Assembly (NCBI RefSeq): GCF_000422925.1
Contig: NZ_KE383958.1
Coordinates: 62,001 to 126,000 of the forward strand
Source: Paludibacterium yongneupense DSM 18731
GTDB taxonomy: Bacteria; Pseudomonadota; Gammaproteobacteria; Burkholderiales; Chromobacteriaceae
Length of the DNA stretch: 64,000 nt
Direction: 5' to 3'
A program made the position numbers and the translations under genes. Positions 29,034-40,080 of the stretch are shown here, in pieces (positions within the stretch are counted from its first letter, which is position 1; each line of letters starts with the position of its first letter). The notes under the pieces were generated by a model, which saw only the letters and a list, made by a program, of their open reading frames with translations, made no database searches and was not told where the DNA came from.

Positions 29034-30404
29034 ATGATGCGATTCGATAAAGCTCACATCGTCGTTGTCGGTCTCGGCGACACCGGACTGTCTGCCGCGC
29101 GCTGGTTGCTGGCGCATGGGGCACGAGTCACGGTCGCCGACAGCCGCACGTCGCCGCCAAACGCGGACGCGCTTGCGCGCGAGCTGCCGGGTGTCGTCTT
29201 GCGTGCAGGCCCGTTCGACGAGACCAGCTTCGCCGACGCCGACCTGCTGGTGACCAGCCCGGGCGTGCCGCTGGCCACACCCGAGATCGCGGCTTACCGT
29301 CGCCGCGGCGGGGAAGTCGTGGGCGATATCGAATTGCTCGCACGAGCGATCGCGGGGGACGGAAGTCGCGTGATCGCGATTTCCGGTTCCAATGGCAAAA
29401 GTACCGTGACCACGCTGGTCGGTCATTTGTGCGCGGCCGCCGGACTGGACGTCGAAGTCGCCGGCAATATCGGCCTGCCGGTGCTGGAGGCCTTGTCCCT
29501 GCGCGAAGCCGCTGCCAGCCGACCCGACGTATGGGTGCTCGAATTGTCCAGCTTCCAGCTGGAAACCACGAGCAGCCTGAACGCGGCGGCGGCAACGGTC
29601 CTGAATATTTCAGAGGACCACCTCGACCGCTACCAGGATCTGCTGGACTACGCGCATAGCAAGAGCGCGGTATTCAACGGCAGCGGCGTGCAAGTGCTGA
29701 ATCTGGACGACACGCTGGTGCGCGCGATGCAGCGCGCCGGCCGTACGGTAACGGGCTTTGCGTTGAATGCGGCGGCCGAATACAGCCTGGTCGAGAGCGA
29801 TGGCAGCCACTGGTTGACGATAGCCGGCGAGCCGGTCTTCGATATCCGCCGCATGAGCTTGCAGGGCCTGCATAACGCCGCCAACGCACTGGCGGCTCTC
29901 GCGTTGTGCGAGGCGATCGGCCTCGAGCGGGCGACCTTGCTGGCTGCGCTGGAAACATTTACCGGCTTGCCGCACCGGGTCGAATTTGTCGCCGACGTCG
30001 GCGGTGTGCGTTATATCGATGACTCGAAGGGAACCAATGTCGGCGCGACCGAGGCGGCGCTGTACGGCATGACGCGGCCGGTGGTCCTGATCGCCGGCGG
30101 CGACGGCAAGGGACAGGATTTTGCTCCGCTCGCGCCGGCCTGTCGCCGCATCGCGCGCGCAGTGGTCCTGATCGGACGCGACGCCGGCAAGATTCGCGCG
30201 GCGCTGGCGGATAGCGGGGTCGAACTGTGCGATTGCGCCGACCTGCCTGCGGCCACGCGCGCGGCGGCGGCTTATGCGCAGGCAGGCGACGTCGTCCTGC
30301 TGTCGCCCGCGTGCGCGAGTCTCGACATGTTCCGCAACTACAAGGAGCGGGCCGACGTGTTTATTGCAACGGTCAAGGCCCTGGCCGCGGAGTCGGGGAA
30401 ATGA
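29034..30404 (+). CDS. murD: UDP-MurNAc-L-alanine:D-glutamate ligase
   Basis: Cytoplasmic Mur ligase that adds D-glutamate to UDP-MurNAc-L-Ala. The 456-residue protein has an N-terminal Rossmann-like UDP-binding domain ([17 protein letters not shown]), the P-loop [12 protein letters not shown] near residue 119, ELSSFQLE near 164, [10 protein letters not shown] near 187 and the SKGTNVGAT loop near 327. Start after a GAGGAAATG sequence 4 nt from the mraY stop; the stop overlaps ftsW by ATGA. Confidence 0.96.
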   Translation: MMRFDKAHIVVVGLGDTGLSAARWLLAHGARVTVADSRTSPPNADALARELPGVVLRAGPFDETSFADADLLVTSPGVPLATPEIAAYRRRGGEVVGDIELLARAIAGDGSRVIAISGSNGKSTVTTLVGHLCAAAGLDVEVAGNIGLPVLEALSLREAAASRPDVWVLELSSFQLETTSSLNAAAATVLNISEDHLDRYQDLLDYAHSKSAVFNGSGVQVLNLDDTLVRAMQRAGRTVTGFALNAAAEYSLVESDGSHWLTIAGEPVFDIRRMSLQGLHNAANALAALALCEAIGLERATLLAALETFTGLPHRVEFVADVGGVRYIDDSKGTNVGATEAALYGMTRPVVLIAGGDGKGQDFAPLAPACRRIARAVVLIGRDAGKIRAALADSGVELCDCADLPAATRAAAAYAQAGDVVLLSPACASLDMFRNYKERADVFIATVKALAAESGK

Positions 30405-31558
30405 ATATGGCGGGCGTGAAGCGCTATGCGCCGACCAAGCCGATCGACGAGGCGCTGGCCTGGGCCATCGCCCTGCTGTTGTCGATCAGCCTGGTCATGG
30501 TGTATTCGGCGTCCATCGCCTATGCCGAGGGCGATGCGTCGACGCAGAACCGTTACTACTATCTGATCCGCCACCTCGTGTTTCTGGTGATCGGTCTGAG
30601 CGGCGGGTATGTCGCTTTCCAGATCCCGACCGCGTTCTGGCAGAAGTATTCGAGCAAGGTATTCCTGCTCGGCATTGTATTGCTGGTGCTGGTGTTGGTT
30701 CCCGGCATCGGGCGTGTGGTCAACGGCTCGCGGCGCTGGATCTCGCTGGTGGTGATCAATTTGCAGCCCTCGGAAGTCGTCAAGCTGGCCACGGTGCTGT
30801 ACGCGGCGGATTACACGGTGCGCAAGACGCATAAGCTGCACAGCCTGAAGGAGGGCTTTTTGCCGATGTTCGCCGCCATGGTGGTGGTGGCCTTCCTGCT
30901 GCTGCGCGAACCGGACTTCGGCGCGCTGATGGTCGTGATGAGCATCGCCATGGGCTTGCTGTTTCTGGGCGGCATCAATATGCGGATCTTCTCCGGCCTG
31001 GCCGCGATGGCGGTCGTGGCGATCGCCCTGCTGATCGTATCGTCGCCGTACCGGCTCAAGCGGGTGCTCGGCTTCATGGACCCGTGGGACGATCCCTACG
31101 GCAAAGGTTACCAGCTGTCGCATTCGCTGATCGCCATCGGGCGCGGCGAGTGGTTTGGCGTCGGACTCGGCGCGAGCGTGGAAAAATTGTTTTACCTGCC
31201 CGAGGCGCATACCGACTTCATTCTGGCGGTGATCGCCGAGGAATTCGGTTTCGTCGGGATCTGCATCCTGATCGGCTTGTATGCCTGGATCGTGCGGCGC
31301 GCGTTCCATATCGGCGTGGAGTCGAAGAAGCTCGAGCGCTACTACCAGGCGCTGGTGGCGCAGGGGATAGGCATCTGGCTCGGTATCCAGACCTTCTTCA
31401 ACATCGGGGTGAATATGGGCTTGCTGCCGACCAAGGGCCTGACCCTGCCGCTGATGTCGTTCGGCGGTTCGGCCATGATGTTCAATCTGATTTCGGTCGC
31501 CGTGTTATTGCGCGTCGATTACGAGAACCGGCGCATCATGCGCGGTTACAAAAACTGA
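30401..31558 (+). CDS. ftsW: Septal peptidoglycan polymerase FtsW
   Basis: SEDS glycosyltransferase that polymerises lipid II at the septum in partnership with FtsI. The 385-residue protein has about ten membrane segments and the SEDS motifs [47 protein letters not shown] and [10 protein letters not shown]. The first ATG overlaps the murD stop; a second ATG two codons on is also possible. It is the divisome counterpart of RodA at 12349-13443. Confidence 0.96.
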   Translation: MNMAGVKRYAPTKPIDEALAWAIALLLSISLVMVYSASIAYAEGDASTQNRYYYLIRHLVFLVIGLSGGYVAFQIPTAFWQKYSSKVFLLGIVLLVLVLVPGIGRVVNGSRRWISLVVINLQPSEVVKLATVLYAADYTVRKTHKLHSLKEGFLPMFAAMVVVAFLLLREPDFGALMVVMSIAMGLLFLGGINMRIFSGLAAMAVVAIALLIVSSPYRLKRVLGFMDPWDDPYGKGYQLSHSLIAIGRGEWFGVGLGASVEKLFYLPEAHTDFILAVIAEEFGFVGICILIGLYAWIVRRAFHIGVESKKLERYYQALVAQGIGIWLGIQTFFNIGVNMGLLPTKGLTLPLMSFGGSAMMFNLISVAVLLRVDYENRRIMRGYKN

Positions 31559-31601
31559 GAAGGATAGGGCGGCGGGCGTGTTCCGCGCCAGGATGAAAGA
31601 C

Positions 31602-32672
31602 ATGGCGAACAAAACGGTGATGATCATGGCGGGCGGTACCGGCGGGCATATATTCCCGGGCCTCGCCGTGGCCGGAGAACTGAGCCGGCGCGGCTGGCAG
31701 GTGATCTGGCTCGGCGCCGCCGGCGGCATGGAAACCCGGCTGGTGCCGCAGCATGGTTACGCCATCGAGACCGTGAAAATCGCCGGGATGCGCGGCAATG
31801 GCATCAAGCGCTGGCTGTCGCTGCCGTTCATGCTGACCGGGGCCTTGTGCGCCACGACGGCGGTGATCCTGCGTCATCGTCCGAATGTGGCGATCGGTTT
31901 TGGCGGCTATACCGGCTTTCCCGGCGGGCTGATGAGCCGCGTGCTCGGCCGTCCCCTGGTCGTGCATGAACAAAATTCGGTGGCCGGGCTGACCAATCGC
32001 CTGATGTCGCGTATCGCCAGCCGGACCCTGTTTGCCTTTCCCGGCGCGTTTCCCGGACGCGAGGGCCTGGTCGGCAATCCGGTGCGACCGGAAATCGCCG
32101 CCGTCGCCGCGCCCGAGCAGCGCTTTGCGGGACGCGAAGGTCGCCTGCGCCTGCTGGTCGTCGGCGGCAGTCTCGGCGCGAAAGTCTTCAACGAGAGGGT
32201 GCCGGCGGCGCTGGCGCGGATAGCGCCTGACCTGCGGCCACTGGTGGTGCACCAGGCCGGAGTGAAGCAGATCGACGCCTTGCGCGAGAACTATGCGGCG
32301 GCGGGAGTGGATGCCGATTGCCGCGCCTTCATCGACGATATGGCCGCCGAGTACGGGCGGGCCGATCTGGTGATCTGCCGCGCGGGCGCCCTGACGGTGG
32401 CGGAGCTGGCCGCCGTCGGCGTCGGCAGCCTTCTGGTGCCGTTCCCGCACGCGGTGGACGACCATCAGACCGGCAATGCGCGCTATCTGGCCGATGCCGG
32501 TGCGGCGAAACTGATCGCCCAGGATGCTTTCGAGGTGGAAGGCCTGGCGCAGCTGATCCTGAATTTGACGCGCGACGAGTGCCTGCAGATGGCACGCAGC
32601 GCACGGAGTCTCGCCATCATCGATGCCGCCAGTCGCGTCGCCGATGTGTGCGAGTCGCTGACGCAGTATTGA
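31602..32672 (+). CDS. murG: UDP-GlcNAc:lipid I N-acetylglucosaminyltransferase
   Basis: GT-B fold membrane-associated enzyme that converts lipid I to lipid II. The 356-residue protein carries the N-terminal GGTGGHIFPGLAV loop near residue 10, the GFGGYTGFPGGL lipid-side loop near 95, VVHEQNSVAG near 115, the GGSLGAKVFN loop near 187 and the sugar-nucleotide region CRAGALTVAEL near 258. The ATG at 31602 is preferred because AGGA lies 8 nt upstream; ATG 31593 and GTG 31578 lack this. Confidence 0.95.
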   Translation: MANKTVMIMAGGTGGHIFPGLAVAGELSRRGWQVIWLGAAGGMETRLVPQHGYAIETVKIAGMRGNGIKRWLSLPFMLTGALCATTAVILRHRPNVAIGFGGYTGFPGGLMSRVLGRPLVVHEQNSVAGLTNRLMSRIASRTLFAFPGAFPGREGLVGNPVRPEIAAVAAPEQRFAGREGRLRLLVVGGSLGAKVFNERVPAALARIAPDLRPLVVHQAGVKQIDALRENYAAAGVDADCRAFIDDMAAEYGRADLVICRAGALTVAELAAVGVGSLLVPFPHAVDDHQTGNARYLADAGAAKLIAQDAFEVEGLAQLILNLTRDECLQMARSARSLAIIDAASRVADVCESLTQY

Positions 32673-32711
32673 AATGGCCGCCCGGTGGGTGGCCCAGCCA
32701 AGTGAACGGTA

Positions 32712-34103
32712 ATGAAAAACAGAGTCAAGCATATTCATTTTGTTGGAATCGGTGGTGTCGGCATGTGCGGCATCGCTGAAGTCCTGCTCAACCTCGGCTA
32801 TCGTGTGTCGGGCTCGGACATGGCCGATAACGTGGCGACCAAGCGTCTGGTCGAGCAGGGCGCCGACGTGCATTTCGGGCATGACGCGACCTATATCGAA
32901 AACGCCGATGTGGTGGTGACCTCGACCGCCGTGAAAGCGGACAACCCCGAGGTGCTGGCCGCCAAGGCACGCCATGTTCCCGTGATCCCGCGCGCGATGA
33001 TGCTGGCCGAGTTGATGCGCTTCAAGCAAGGCATCGCCATTGCCGGCACCCACGGCAAGACGACGACCACGAGTCTGGTGGCCTCGATTCTGGCTGCGGC
33101 GGGGCTGGACCCGACCTTCGTCATCGGCGGGCGTCTGACCGCAGCGGGAACCAATGCCCGTCTCGGGCGCGGCGACTTTCTGGTGGCCGAGGCCGACGAA
33201 TCGGATGCGTCGTTTCTGTACCTGACGCCGGTGATGGCGGTGGTGACCAATATCGACGCCGACCATATGGATACCTATGGTCATGATTTCGAAAAACTGA
33301 AGCAGGCCTTTGTCGACTTCCTGCAGCGCTTGCCGTTCTACGGTTGTGCCGCCTTGTGCGTCGACGATCCGAACGTGCGGGCAATATTGCCGGCGATCAC
33401 CAAGCCGGTCACGACCTACGGACTGGACGATTCGGCCGATATCTACGCCGACGATCTGCGTGCGGTGGCCGGGCAGATGCACTTCGATGTGGTGCTGAAA
33501 CGTGCGGGGGGCGAGCGCTTCCCGGTGGTGCTCAACCTGCCGGGGCGGCACAACGTGCTCAATGCCCTGTCGGCCATCGCCATGGGCCTGGAGTGCGGTT
33601 GCGACGTGCCCGCCATCCAGCAGGGCCTGGCGCAGTTCGCCGGCGTCGGCCGCCGTTTCCAGCGCTACGGCGAGGTTCCGGTCAAGGGGGGCGGGCATTT
33701 CACTCTGATCGACGATTACGGCCATCACCCGGTGGAGATGGCGGCGACGCTGGCGGCGACGCGCGGCGCGTTTCCGGGGCGGCGGCTGGTGCTGGCTTTT
33801 CAGCCGCACCGTTACACCCGGACCCGGGATCTGTTCGAAGATTTCGTAAAAATACTGGGCGGTGTCGACGCCCTGTTGCTGGGCGAAGTCTATCCGGCGG
33901 GCGAAGCGCCCATCGTGGCGGCCGACAGTCGCGCGCTGGCGCGGGCGATCCGGGTATCCGGCAAAGTGGAACCGGTATTCGTCGAGGCGATCGGCGACAT
34001 GCCGCAGAGCATTATCGATACGGTGCGGGACGGCGACGTGGTACTGACCATGGGCGCGGGCTCGATCGGCGGCGTGGCCGCCAAAGTGGTCGCATTGGGC
34101 TGA
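32712..34103 (+). CDS. murC: UDP-MurNAc:L-alanine ligase
   Basis: First Mur ligase of wall peptide assembly, adding L-alanine to UDP-MurNAc. The 463-residue protein has the [15 protein letters not shown] nucleotide loop near the N terminus, the ATP loop [12 protein letters not shown] near residue 112, [12 protein letters not shown] near 157, the DADHMD segment and the C-terminal [10 protein letters not shown] near 334. There is a 39-nt gap from murG, one of the larger gaps in the cluster. Confidence 0.96.
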   Translation: MKNRVKHIHFVGIGGVGMCGIAEVLLNLGYRVSGSDMADNVATKRLVEQGADVHFGHDATYIENADVVVTSTAVKADNPEVLAAKARHVPVIPRAMMLAELMRFKQGIAIAGTHGKTTTTSLVASILAAAGLDPTFVIGGRLTAAGTNARLGRGDFLVAEADESDASFLYLTPVMAVVTNIDADHMDTYGHDFEKLKQAFVDFLQRLPFYGCAALCVDDPNVRAILPAITKPVTTYGLDDSADIYADDLRAVAGQMHFDVVLKRAGGERFPVVLNLPGRHNVLNALSAIAMGLECGCDVPAIQQGLAQFAGVGRRFQRYGEVPVKGGGHFTLIDDYGHHPVEMAATLAATRGAFPGRRLVLAFQPHRYTRTRDLFEDFVKILGGVDALLLGEVYPAGEAPIVAADSRALARAIRVSGKVEPVFVEAIGDMPQSIIDTVRDGDVVLTMGAGSIGGVAAKVVALG

Positions 34104-34124
34104 CCCGAGGGCAAGGACGGAAGA

Positions 34125-35036
34125 ATGAAGCAGTACGGTAAAGTCGCAGTAATGATGGGTGGACGCTCCTCGGAGCGAGAAGTGTCGCTGATGAGCGGGC
34201 AGGGCGTGCTGGGCGCGCTGCAGTCCCGCGGAGTCGACGCGCATGCTTTCGACCCGTCGGAGAAACCGCTGGCAGCGTTGCAAGCGGAGGGATTCGAACG
34301 CGTATTCATCGCCCTGCATGGCCCGTTCGGCGAGGATGGCACCCTGCAGGGCGCGCTGGAAACCATGGGTATTCCGTATACCGGTTGCGGCGTGATGGCC
34401 TCGGCGATCGGAATGGATAAATGGCGCAGCAAGCTGCTGTGGCAGGGGGCCGGCCTGCCTATACCCGGATTCGTGCTGCTGACCGCGGACAGCGATTTTG
34501 CCGCCATCGAGGCCGAGCTGGGCTTGCCGCTGTTCGTCAAGCCGGCGACCGAGGGCTCGAGTATCGGCGTGACGAAGGTCAAGGCACCGGGCGAGCTGGC
34601 GGCGGCCTTCGCCGAGGCCCGTCGCTACGACCCGCTGGTGATCGCGGAGCGTTATATCGGCGGCGGCGAGTATACCTGCGCGGTGATCGGCGAACGCGCG
34701 CTGCCGACGATCAAGATCGAGCCGGCGACCGAGTTTTACGACTATCAGGCCAAGTATTTCCGCGACGATACCGTATATCGTTGCCCGTCGGACCTGTCCA
34801 AAGAGGCAGAGGACGAAATGCGGCGCCTAGCGCTGGTCGGATTCAACGTGCTGGGCGGTACCGGCTGGGGCCGGGTCGACTTCCTGGTTGATGACGCGGG
34901 AAAGCCGTATTTGCTGGAAGTGAATACGGCTCCGGGTATGACGAGTCACAGTCTGGTTCCCATGGCGGCGCGTGCCGAAGGCATGAGCTACGAGGACCTC
35001 TGTCTCGCCATCCTGGATATGGCGCATGTGGGATAG
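34125..35036 (+). CDS. ddl: D-alanine:D-alanine ligase
   Basis: ATP-grasp ligase that makes D-Ala-D-Ala for MurF. The 303-residue protein has [17 protein letters not shown] at the N terminus, [12 protein letters not shown] near 65, the ATP-grasp [12 protein letters not shown] near 143, and the metal-binding end [16 protein letters not shown] near 263. It corresponds to the DdlB position in the dcw cluster. The final bases overlap ftsQ by 11 nt. Confidence 0.95.
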   Translation: MKQYGKVAVMMGGRSSEREVSLMSGQGVLGALQSRGVDAHAFDPSEKPLAALQAEGFERVFIALHGPFGEDGTLQGALETMGIPYTGCGVMASAIGMDKWRSKLLWQGAGLPIPGFVLLTADSDFAAIEAELGLPLFVKPATEGSSIGVTKVKAPGELAAAFAEARRYDPLVIAERYIGGGEYTCAVIGERALPTIKIEPATEFYDYQAKYFRDDTVYRCPSDLSKEAEDEMRRLALVGFNVLGGTGWGRVDFLVDDAGKPYLLEVNTAPGMTSHSLVPMAARAEGMSYEDLCLAILDMAHVG

Positions 35037-35751
35037 CCCAAAAATTCTGAGGGGGGTGGCGAATGTTTTATTGCTCATCGCCCTGGCAATGCTGGTGTAT
35101 TCCGCGGGGTACTGGCTCACGCATTCGCCCCTGTTTGCGGTCAAGAAAATCCAGATCAGCGGAGATATGAAGCGCGTAACGCCCGAGCAGCTCAGATTCA
35201 TCGCCGAGCACGAGCTGTCCGGAACGTTTTTTACCATGGACATAGATAAGACCCGCGCGGTTTTCGGCAAATTGCCGTGGGTCAGGGAAGCCCAGGTCCG
35301 GCGCCGCTGGCCCGACTCGCTGCTGATTACGGTGGATGAGCATGTGGCACTGGCGCGCTGGGGCGAAAACGGGCTCGTCGACGTACGTGGCGAGTGGTTC
35401 GACGCCGCGAGTGGCGAGACGCTGCCGCTGCTGTACGGGCCGGCTGGTGCACAAAAAGAAATGAGCGACATGCTGGCGCGTCTGCGCCAGGTGTTTGCGG
35501 TTGCCGGCCTCAAGCCGGTGACGATCTGGTTGTCCGACCGTCGTGCGTGGAGCGTGGCGCTGGATAACGGGGTGCGCATCGAACTGGGACGCGGAAATGT
35601 CGAACTTCGCGCCACCCGCTTCGCGACGCACTGGAAAGGAAAGTTGGCGGCGCTGCCCTTCCACATCGAATACGTGGATATGCGCTACCCGAATGGATTT
35701 GCCGTGCGGATGCCCGATTACAAGGCCCCGCCGGCGCAAGGTCAGAAGTAA
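35026..35751 (+). CDS. ftsQ: Cell division protein FtsQ
   Basis: Bitopic divisome organiser of 241 residues. A cytoplasmic start and one membrane segment (about 10-30) precede a periplasmic POTRA domain ([18 protein letters not shown], about 38-110) and a beta domain with the [21 protein letters not shown] segment and a C-terminal [16 protein letters not shown] strand. It recruits FtsBL and FtsWI. Overlaps ddl and is followed by ftsA after 17 nt. Confidence 0.95.
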   Translation: MWDSPKILRGVANVLLLIALAMLVYSAGYWLTHSPLFAVKKIQISGDMKRVTPEQLRFIAEHELSGTFFTMDIDKTRAVFGKLPWVREAQVRRRWPDSLLITVDEHVALARWGENGLVDVRGEWFDAASGETLPLLYGPAGAQKEMSDMLARLRQVFAVAGLKPVTIWLSDRRAWSVALDNGVRIELGRGNVELRATRFATHWKGKLAALPFHIEYVDMRYPNGFAVRMPDYKAPPAQGQK

Positions 35752-35768
35752 TCGCTTTGGAGCGACAG

Positions 35769-37007
35769 GTGAGCAAACCGAAGGAAAGTAAGAACATGCT
35801 GGTTGGCCTCGACATCGGCACGTCGAAGATCGTGGCGATTGTCGCGGAGGTCCTCGAAGACGGTCAGCTCAATATCGTCGGGATGGGGCACGCCCCCTCG
35901 CGCGGTCTCAAGCGCGGGATGGTGGTCAACATCGAATCGACGGTGCAGGCCATCCAGCGCGCGCTGGAAGAGGCCGAACTGATGGCCGACTGCAAGATCC
36001 ACGAGGTCTTCACCGGCATTGCCGGCAGCCATATCAAGAGTGTGAATTCACACGGCATGGTGGCGATCAAGGATCGCGAGGTCACGCAGATGGATATCGA
36101 CCGCGTGATCGAGACCGCGCGCGCCGTGACGATTCCGCCCGATCACCAGGTGCTGCACATCCTGACCCAGGAGTACAGCATCGATGGTCAGGAAGGCGTG
36201 CGCGAGCCGCTGGGAATGAGCGGCGTCCGCCTCGAAGCGAAGGTGCACATCGTGACCGGCGCGGTATCGGCTGCACAGAACGTGACCAAATGCGTGCGAC
36301 GCTGCGGGCTGGAAGTCTCCGATCTGGTGCTGCAGCCGATGGCGTCGGCGATCGCGGTTTTGTCGGAAGACGAAAAGGATCTGGGGGTATGCCTGATCGA
36401 TATCGGTGGTGGCACCACCGATCTGGCGGTCTATGCCAACGGGGCTATTCGCCATACCGCCGTGATTCCGATCGCGGGTGACCAGATCACTAACGATATC
36501 GCGATGGCCTTGCGCACTCCGACCAAGGAGGCCGAGGACATCAAGATCCAGCATGGGGTCGCCCTGGTCAGCCTGGCCGATCCGGGACAGATGATTGAAG
36601 TCCCCGGCGTCGGGGAACGCGGTCCGCGCCAGATGTCGCGCGCCACCCTGGCCGAAGTGATCGAGCCGCGGGTCGAAGAATTGTTCCAGCTGGTGCAGCA
36701 GGAGCTGCGCCGCAGCGGTTTCGAAGAAATGTTGTCCTCGGGGATTGTTCTGACCGGTGGCGCCAGCCTGATGCCGGGCATGGCGGAACTGGCCGAGGAG
36801 GTGTTCCACATGCCGGTGCGCATTGGCGTACCCAAGTATGTCGGAGGCCTGTCCGAGGTTGTGAAGACGCCGCGGTTTTCAACCGGCGTCGGCTTGCTGC
36901 TGTACGGCAAGGATCAAGTGCAGGGCAGCGGGTCGAGCAAGGCGGACACGGCGGGCGTGGGCCAGCTGTTGTCGCGCATGAAGGCGTGGTTTGCAGGTAA
37001 TTTTTGA
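35769..37007 (+). CDS. ftsA: Actin-like divisome protein FtsA
   Basis: Actin-family protein that tethers FtsZ to the membrane. The 412-residue protein has GLDIGTSKIVAIVAE (phosphate-1) near 17, the inserted 1C domain, LIDIGGGTTDLAVY (phosphate-2) near 211, VLTGGASLMPGM near 330 and a C-terminal amphipathic helix (SRMKAWFAGNF) for membrane binding. The GTG at 35769 is preferred to a TTG at 35757 because GGAG is 6 nt upstream. A 66-nt gap to ftsZ may hold a local signal, but none is clear. Confidence 0.95.
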   Translation: MSKPKESKNMLVGLDIGTSKIVAIVAEVLEDGQLNIVGMGHAPSRGLKRGMVVNIESTVQAIQRALEEAELMADCKIHEVFTGIAGSHIKSVNSHGMVAIKDREVTQMDIDRVIETARAVTIPPDHQVLHILTQEYSIDGQEGVREPLGMSGVRLEAKVHIVTGAVSAAQNVTKCVRRCGLEVSDLVLQPMASAIAVLSEDEKDLGVCLIDIGGGTTDLAVYANGAIRHTAVIPIAGDQITNDIAMALRTPTKEAEDIKIQHGVALVSLADPGQMIEVPGVGERGPRQMSRATLAEVIEPRVEELFQLVQQELRRSGFEEMLSSGIVLTGGASLMPGMAELAEEVFHMPVRIGVPKYVGGLSEVVKTPRFSTGVGLLLYGKDQVQGSGSSKADTAGVGQLLSRMKAWFAGNF

Positions 37008-37073
37008 TAGTCGATCGTTTCGGGCGAAGTGATTGAATCCGGTTGAAGCTCATCTTTGATAGAGGAGAGAAAA

Positions 37074-38261
37074 ATGAGCGGAATGGTTTTCGAAGTAATG
37101 CAGGATGCGGCTCAAGAAGCCGTCATCAAGGTCATCGGCGTTGGCGGCGGCGGTTGCAATGCCATCGATAACATGATCGATGGCAAAGTCCAGGGCGTCG
37201 AGTTCATCTGCGCCAATACCGATGCGCAGACGCTGAAGCGCAATCGTGCTCCGATCAAGCTGCAACTCGGGACGAACCTGACCAAGGGACTCGGCGCCGG
37301 CGCCAATCCCGAAGTCGGTCGCAATGCGGCGCTGGAAGATCGCGAACGCATCGCCGACACGCTGCGCGGCGCGAACATGGTGTTCGTGACGGCGGGCATG
37401 GGCGGCGGCACCGGTACCGGTGCGGCGCCGGTGGTGGCCGAAGTGGCGAAGGAAATGGGCATCCTGACCGTCGGCGTGGTGACGCGCCCGTTCGATCATG
37501 AAGGCAAGCGCCTGAAAGTCGCGCAATCCGGCATCGACGATCTCAAGCGTCATGTCGATTCCCTGATCGTGATCCCGAACGAGAAGCTGATGGAAGTTCT
37601 GGGCGACGACGTGACCATGCGCGAAGCGTTCCGCGCGGCCGACGACGTGCTCAAGGGCGCGGTGGCCGGCATCGCCGAAGTCATCACCTGCCCGGGCCTG
37701 ATCAATGTCGACTTTGCCGACGTCCGCACCGTGATGGGCGAGATGGGCCTGGCGATGATGGGCTCGGCTTATGCCGCCGGTATCGACCGCGCGCGCGTCG
37801 CGGCGGAACAAGCCGTTGCCAGCCCGTTGCTGGACAACATCACGCTCGAAGGCGCACGCGGCGTCCTGGTGAATATCTCCACCGCTCCGGGTTGCCTGAA
37901 AATGAGCGAGTACCGCGAGATCATGTCCATCATTCGCCAGTACGCCGACGAAGATGCGCAGATCAAGTTCGGCACCGCCGAAGTCGAGGATATTCCGGAA
38001 GACACGATCCGCGTGACCCTCATTGCGACCGGCCTCGGCAAAAAACCAAGCGGACGCGGCGAAGAGCGGCCCGAGTATATCAAGATCGTCAAAACCGGCA
38101 CCGATGACCGTCCGGTCGAAGTGTTGAACTACGATGATTTCGATACGCCGGCGATCATGCGTCAGCGTGGGCGGCGCGGAAACACGTCGATGGACTTCTC
38201 GAACCCCGAGGTCAGCGAGTCGTTCGATATTCCCGCCTTCTTGCGCAAGCAGGCCGACTGA
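37074..38261 (+). CDS. ftsZ: Tubulin-like division GTPase FtsZ
   Basis: GTPase that polymerises into the division ring. The 395-residue protein has IKVIGVGGGGCNAIDNM near residue 18, the tubulin signature GGGTGTGAAP near 108, the synergy-loop NVDFADVRTVM near 212, a Gly/Arg-rich variable linker and the conserved C-terminal peptide FDIPAFLRKQAD that binds FtsA and other partners. GAGGAG (37061-37066) precedes the ATG at 37074. Last division gene of the cluster, 95 nt before lpxC. Confidence 0.98.
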   Translation: MSGMVFEVMQDAAQEAVIKVIGVGGGGCNAIDNMIDGKVQGVEFICANTDAQTLKRNRAPIKLQLGTNLTKGLGAGANPEVGRNAALEDRERIADTLRGANMVFVTAGMGGGTGTGAAPVVAEVAKEMGILTVGVVTRPFDHEGKRLKVAQSGIDDLKRHVDSLIVIPNEKLMEVLGDDVTMREAFRAADDVLKGAVAGIAEVITCPGLINVDFADVRTVMGEMGLAMMGSAYAAGIDRARVAAEQAVASPLLDNITLEGARGVLVNISTAPGCLKMSEYREIMSIIRQYADEDAQIKFGTAEVEDIPEDTIRVTLIATGLGKKPSGRGEERPEYIKIVKTGTDDRPVEVLNYDDFDTPAIMRQRGRRGNTSMDFSNPEVSESFDIPAFLRKQAD

Positions 38262-38316
38262 TAGAGACAGGCTATAGAGGGAGCAGGAGCATTCAATAAA
38301 GCACACCTTGCCGCTG

Positions 38317-38325
38317 TGCTAGAAT
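38317..38325 (+). promoter_or_regulatory. Extended -10 promoter of lpxC
   Basis: TGCTAGAAT fits an extended -10 element (TG at 38317-38318, TAGAAT at 38320-38325) about 31 nt before the lpxC start. No good -35 is seen at standard spacing, as is usual for this promoter class. A 6-bp stem (AGCACA at about 38300 with TGTGCT) overlaps it. It would give lpxC expression independent of the dcw promoter. Confidence 0.55.
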
Positions 38326-38356
38326 CGGCTCGTCCCCGACTGGCTGAAAGCACGAC

Positions 38357-39271
38357 ATGATTTTACAGCGCACGCTGGAACACGCGATAAGCGCCACGGG
38401 TGTAGGGTTGCACTCCGGGGAAAGGGTACGCCTGGCCATGCTGCCGGCGCCCCCCGACACCGGGATCATCTTTCGCCGTACCGACTTGCCCGAGCCGGTA
38501 TCGGTAAAAGCGCAACCTTCGCTGGTGAACGATACACGCCTCTCCTCCACGCTGGTCGATCCGACCGGCGTGCGTGTCGGCACCATCGAGCACCTGATGT
38601 CGGCTTTGGCCGGTCTGGGGATAGACAACCTGATCGTCGAAGTGACGGCGGCGGAAATACCGATCATGGATGGGTCCGCCGCCCCCTTTATCTATTTGTT
38701 GCAATCGGCCGGCATCGTCGACCAGAGCCAGCCCAAGCGCTTCATCCGGGTCAAGCGCAGGGTCGAAGTCCGGGACGCCGACAAGTGGGTGCGGCTGGAG
38801 CCGTACGACGGTTTCATCGTGAACCTGTCGATCGAATTCAATCACCCGGCCTTCAATCTCGCGCCGCAAAACGTGACGGTGGATTTTGCCAAGCATTCCT
38901 ATATCGATGAAATCAGTCGCGCGCGGACCTTCGGTTTCATGCACGAAGTCGAGTACATGCGCAATCATGGTCTCGGCAAAGGCGGAAATCTCGAGAATGC
39001 TATCGTGATCGACGATGAGTTCGTCCTCAATCCGGAAGGCTTGCGCTTCCCGGACGAGTTCGTGCGCCACAAGATACTCGATGCCATCGGCGACCTGTAT
39101 ATCGTCGGTCATCCCCTTATCGCCGCTTTTTCCGGCCACAAGTCGGGACATGCGATGAACAATAGCTTGCTGCGCGAGTTGCTGGCGACGCCGGATGCCT
39201 GGGAGTATGTGTCTTTCCGGGATCCTTCCGAGGTGCCGTCGAGTTTTCATCGCTTGCCCGAGGTGATTTGA
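38357..39271 (+). CDS. lpxC: UDP-3-O-acyl-N-acetylglucosamine deacetylase
   Basis: Zinc amidase that catalyses the committed step of lipid A synthesis. The 304-residue protein has the opening [20 protein letters not shown], the zinc ligand in TIEHLMSAL near residue 77, the inhibitor-known loop EIPIMDGSA near 97, [12 protein letters not shown] near 236 and the catalytic HKSGH block at 261-265. Its position after ftsZ is standard for beta- and gammaproteobacteria. No secM-like gene lies between ftsZ and lpxC. Confidence 0.97.
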   Translation: MILQRTLEHAISATGVGLHSGERVRLAMLPAPPDTGIIFRRTDLPEPVSVKAQPSLVNDTRLSSTLVDPTGVRVGTIEHLMSALAGLGIDNLIVEVTAAEIPIMDGSAAPFIYLLQSAGIVDQSQPKRFIRVKRRVEVRDADKWVRLEPYDGFIVNLSIEFNHPAFNLAPQNVTVDFAKHSYIDEISRARTFGFMHEVEYMRNHGLGKGGNLENAIVIDDEFVLNPEGLRFPDEFVRHKILDAIGDLYIVGHPLIAAFSGHKSGHAMNNSLLRELLATPDAWEYVSFRDPSEVPSSFHRLPEVI

Positions 39272-39273
39272 CG

Positions 39274-39456
39274 ATGTACTGGCTGGTCAAATTCTGGTTG
39301 TACGCGACAATGCTGGCATTCGGCATCGCTCTGATCCGGCATGCCCGCGATGCATCCAGCGATATTCTGCCGCGCACCTGGCGGCAGATCCGCCGCAGCG
39401 GCATCGCGCTGGCAGCGATACTGCTGCTGTGGACGCTGTGGCGCCTGCGTCACTGA
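39274..39456 (+). CDS. Small membrane protein of unknown function
   Basis: A 60-residue protein I do not recognise. It starts at an ATG 2 nt after the lpxC stop (an in-frame TTG at 39268 overlaps lpxC). It has two hydrophobic stretches, about residues 3-21 (YWLVKFWLYATMLAFGIALI) and 44-56 (SGIALAAILLLWTLW), separated by a charged loop with RHARDASSDILPRTWRQIRR. This predicts a two-span hairpin in the inner membrane. The tight spacing to lpxC and moaC and the codon use like its neighbours suggest a real gene. Confidence 0.65.
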   Translation: MYWLVKFWLYATMLAFGIALIRHARDASSDILPRTWRQIRRSGIALAAILLLWTLWRLRH

Positions 39457-39480
39457 CGCGATTCGAGAGCGAGAAAGCCC

Positions 39481-39957
39481 ATGTCCGGATTCACCCATTT
39501 CGACGCGGCCGGTCAGGCGCATATGGTCGATGTCGGGGCCAAGGCGGCGACGGTGCGAGTCGCGGTCGCCGAAGGCCTGATTCGCATGCAGGCGCCGACC
39601 CTGGCCCTGATCGAAGCCGGCAATCACAAGAAAGGCGACGTGCTCGGGATCGCGCGCATCGCCGCCATCATGGCGTCGAAGCGTACCGCCGAGCTGATTC
39701 CGTTATGCCATCCGGTCGCGCTGACCCGCGTCGCCGCCGAGTTCGAGGTGCTGACTGCGGAATCGGCGGTCAGACTCCGCGTGACGGCAGAATGCGTGGG
39801 CCAGACCGGGGTCGAGATGGAAGCGCTGACCGCCGTCAATGTCGGCCTGCTGACGATCTACGATATGTGCAAGGCCGTGGATCGGGGAATGGAAATCGGC
39901 GGCGTGCGGCTGCTGGAAAAGCGCGGCGGCAAATCGGGGCACTGGGCCCGCGAGTGA
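39481..39957 (+). CDS. moaC: Cyclic pyranopterin monophosphate synthase
   Basis: Second enzyme of molybdenum cofactor synthesis; it rearranges the MoaA product to cyclic pyranopterin monophosphate. The 158-residue protein has the opening [29 protein letters not shown] near 44, the active-site LIPLCHPV near 72 and [21 protein letters not shown] near 110. A GAGAGCGAGAAAG ribosome region precedes the ATG. No other moa genes are in the window, so it is separated from the rest of the pathway. Confidence 0.95.
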   Translation: MSGFTHFDAAGQAHMVDVGAKAATVRVAVAEGLIRMQAPTLALIEAGNHKKGDVLGIARIAAIMASKRTAELIPLCHPVALTRVAAEFEVLTAESAVRLRVTAECVGQTGVEMEALTAVNVGLLTIYDMCKAVDRGMEIGGVRLLEKRGGKSGHWARE

Positions 39958-40080
39958 AGCGGCCGCCCGCAAAACCGGAAAACCAGTCCTTTGTCTGAGC
40001 GTTTTGCCTGATCTTTTTACTCCGCCCGCACGTACCTTCCTTTATGCTTCTGTGAAACCTGTTTAAATCATTCGATGAAA

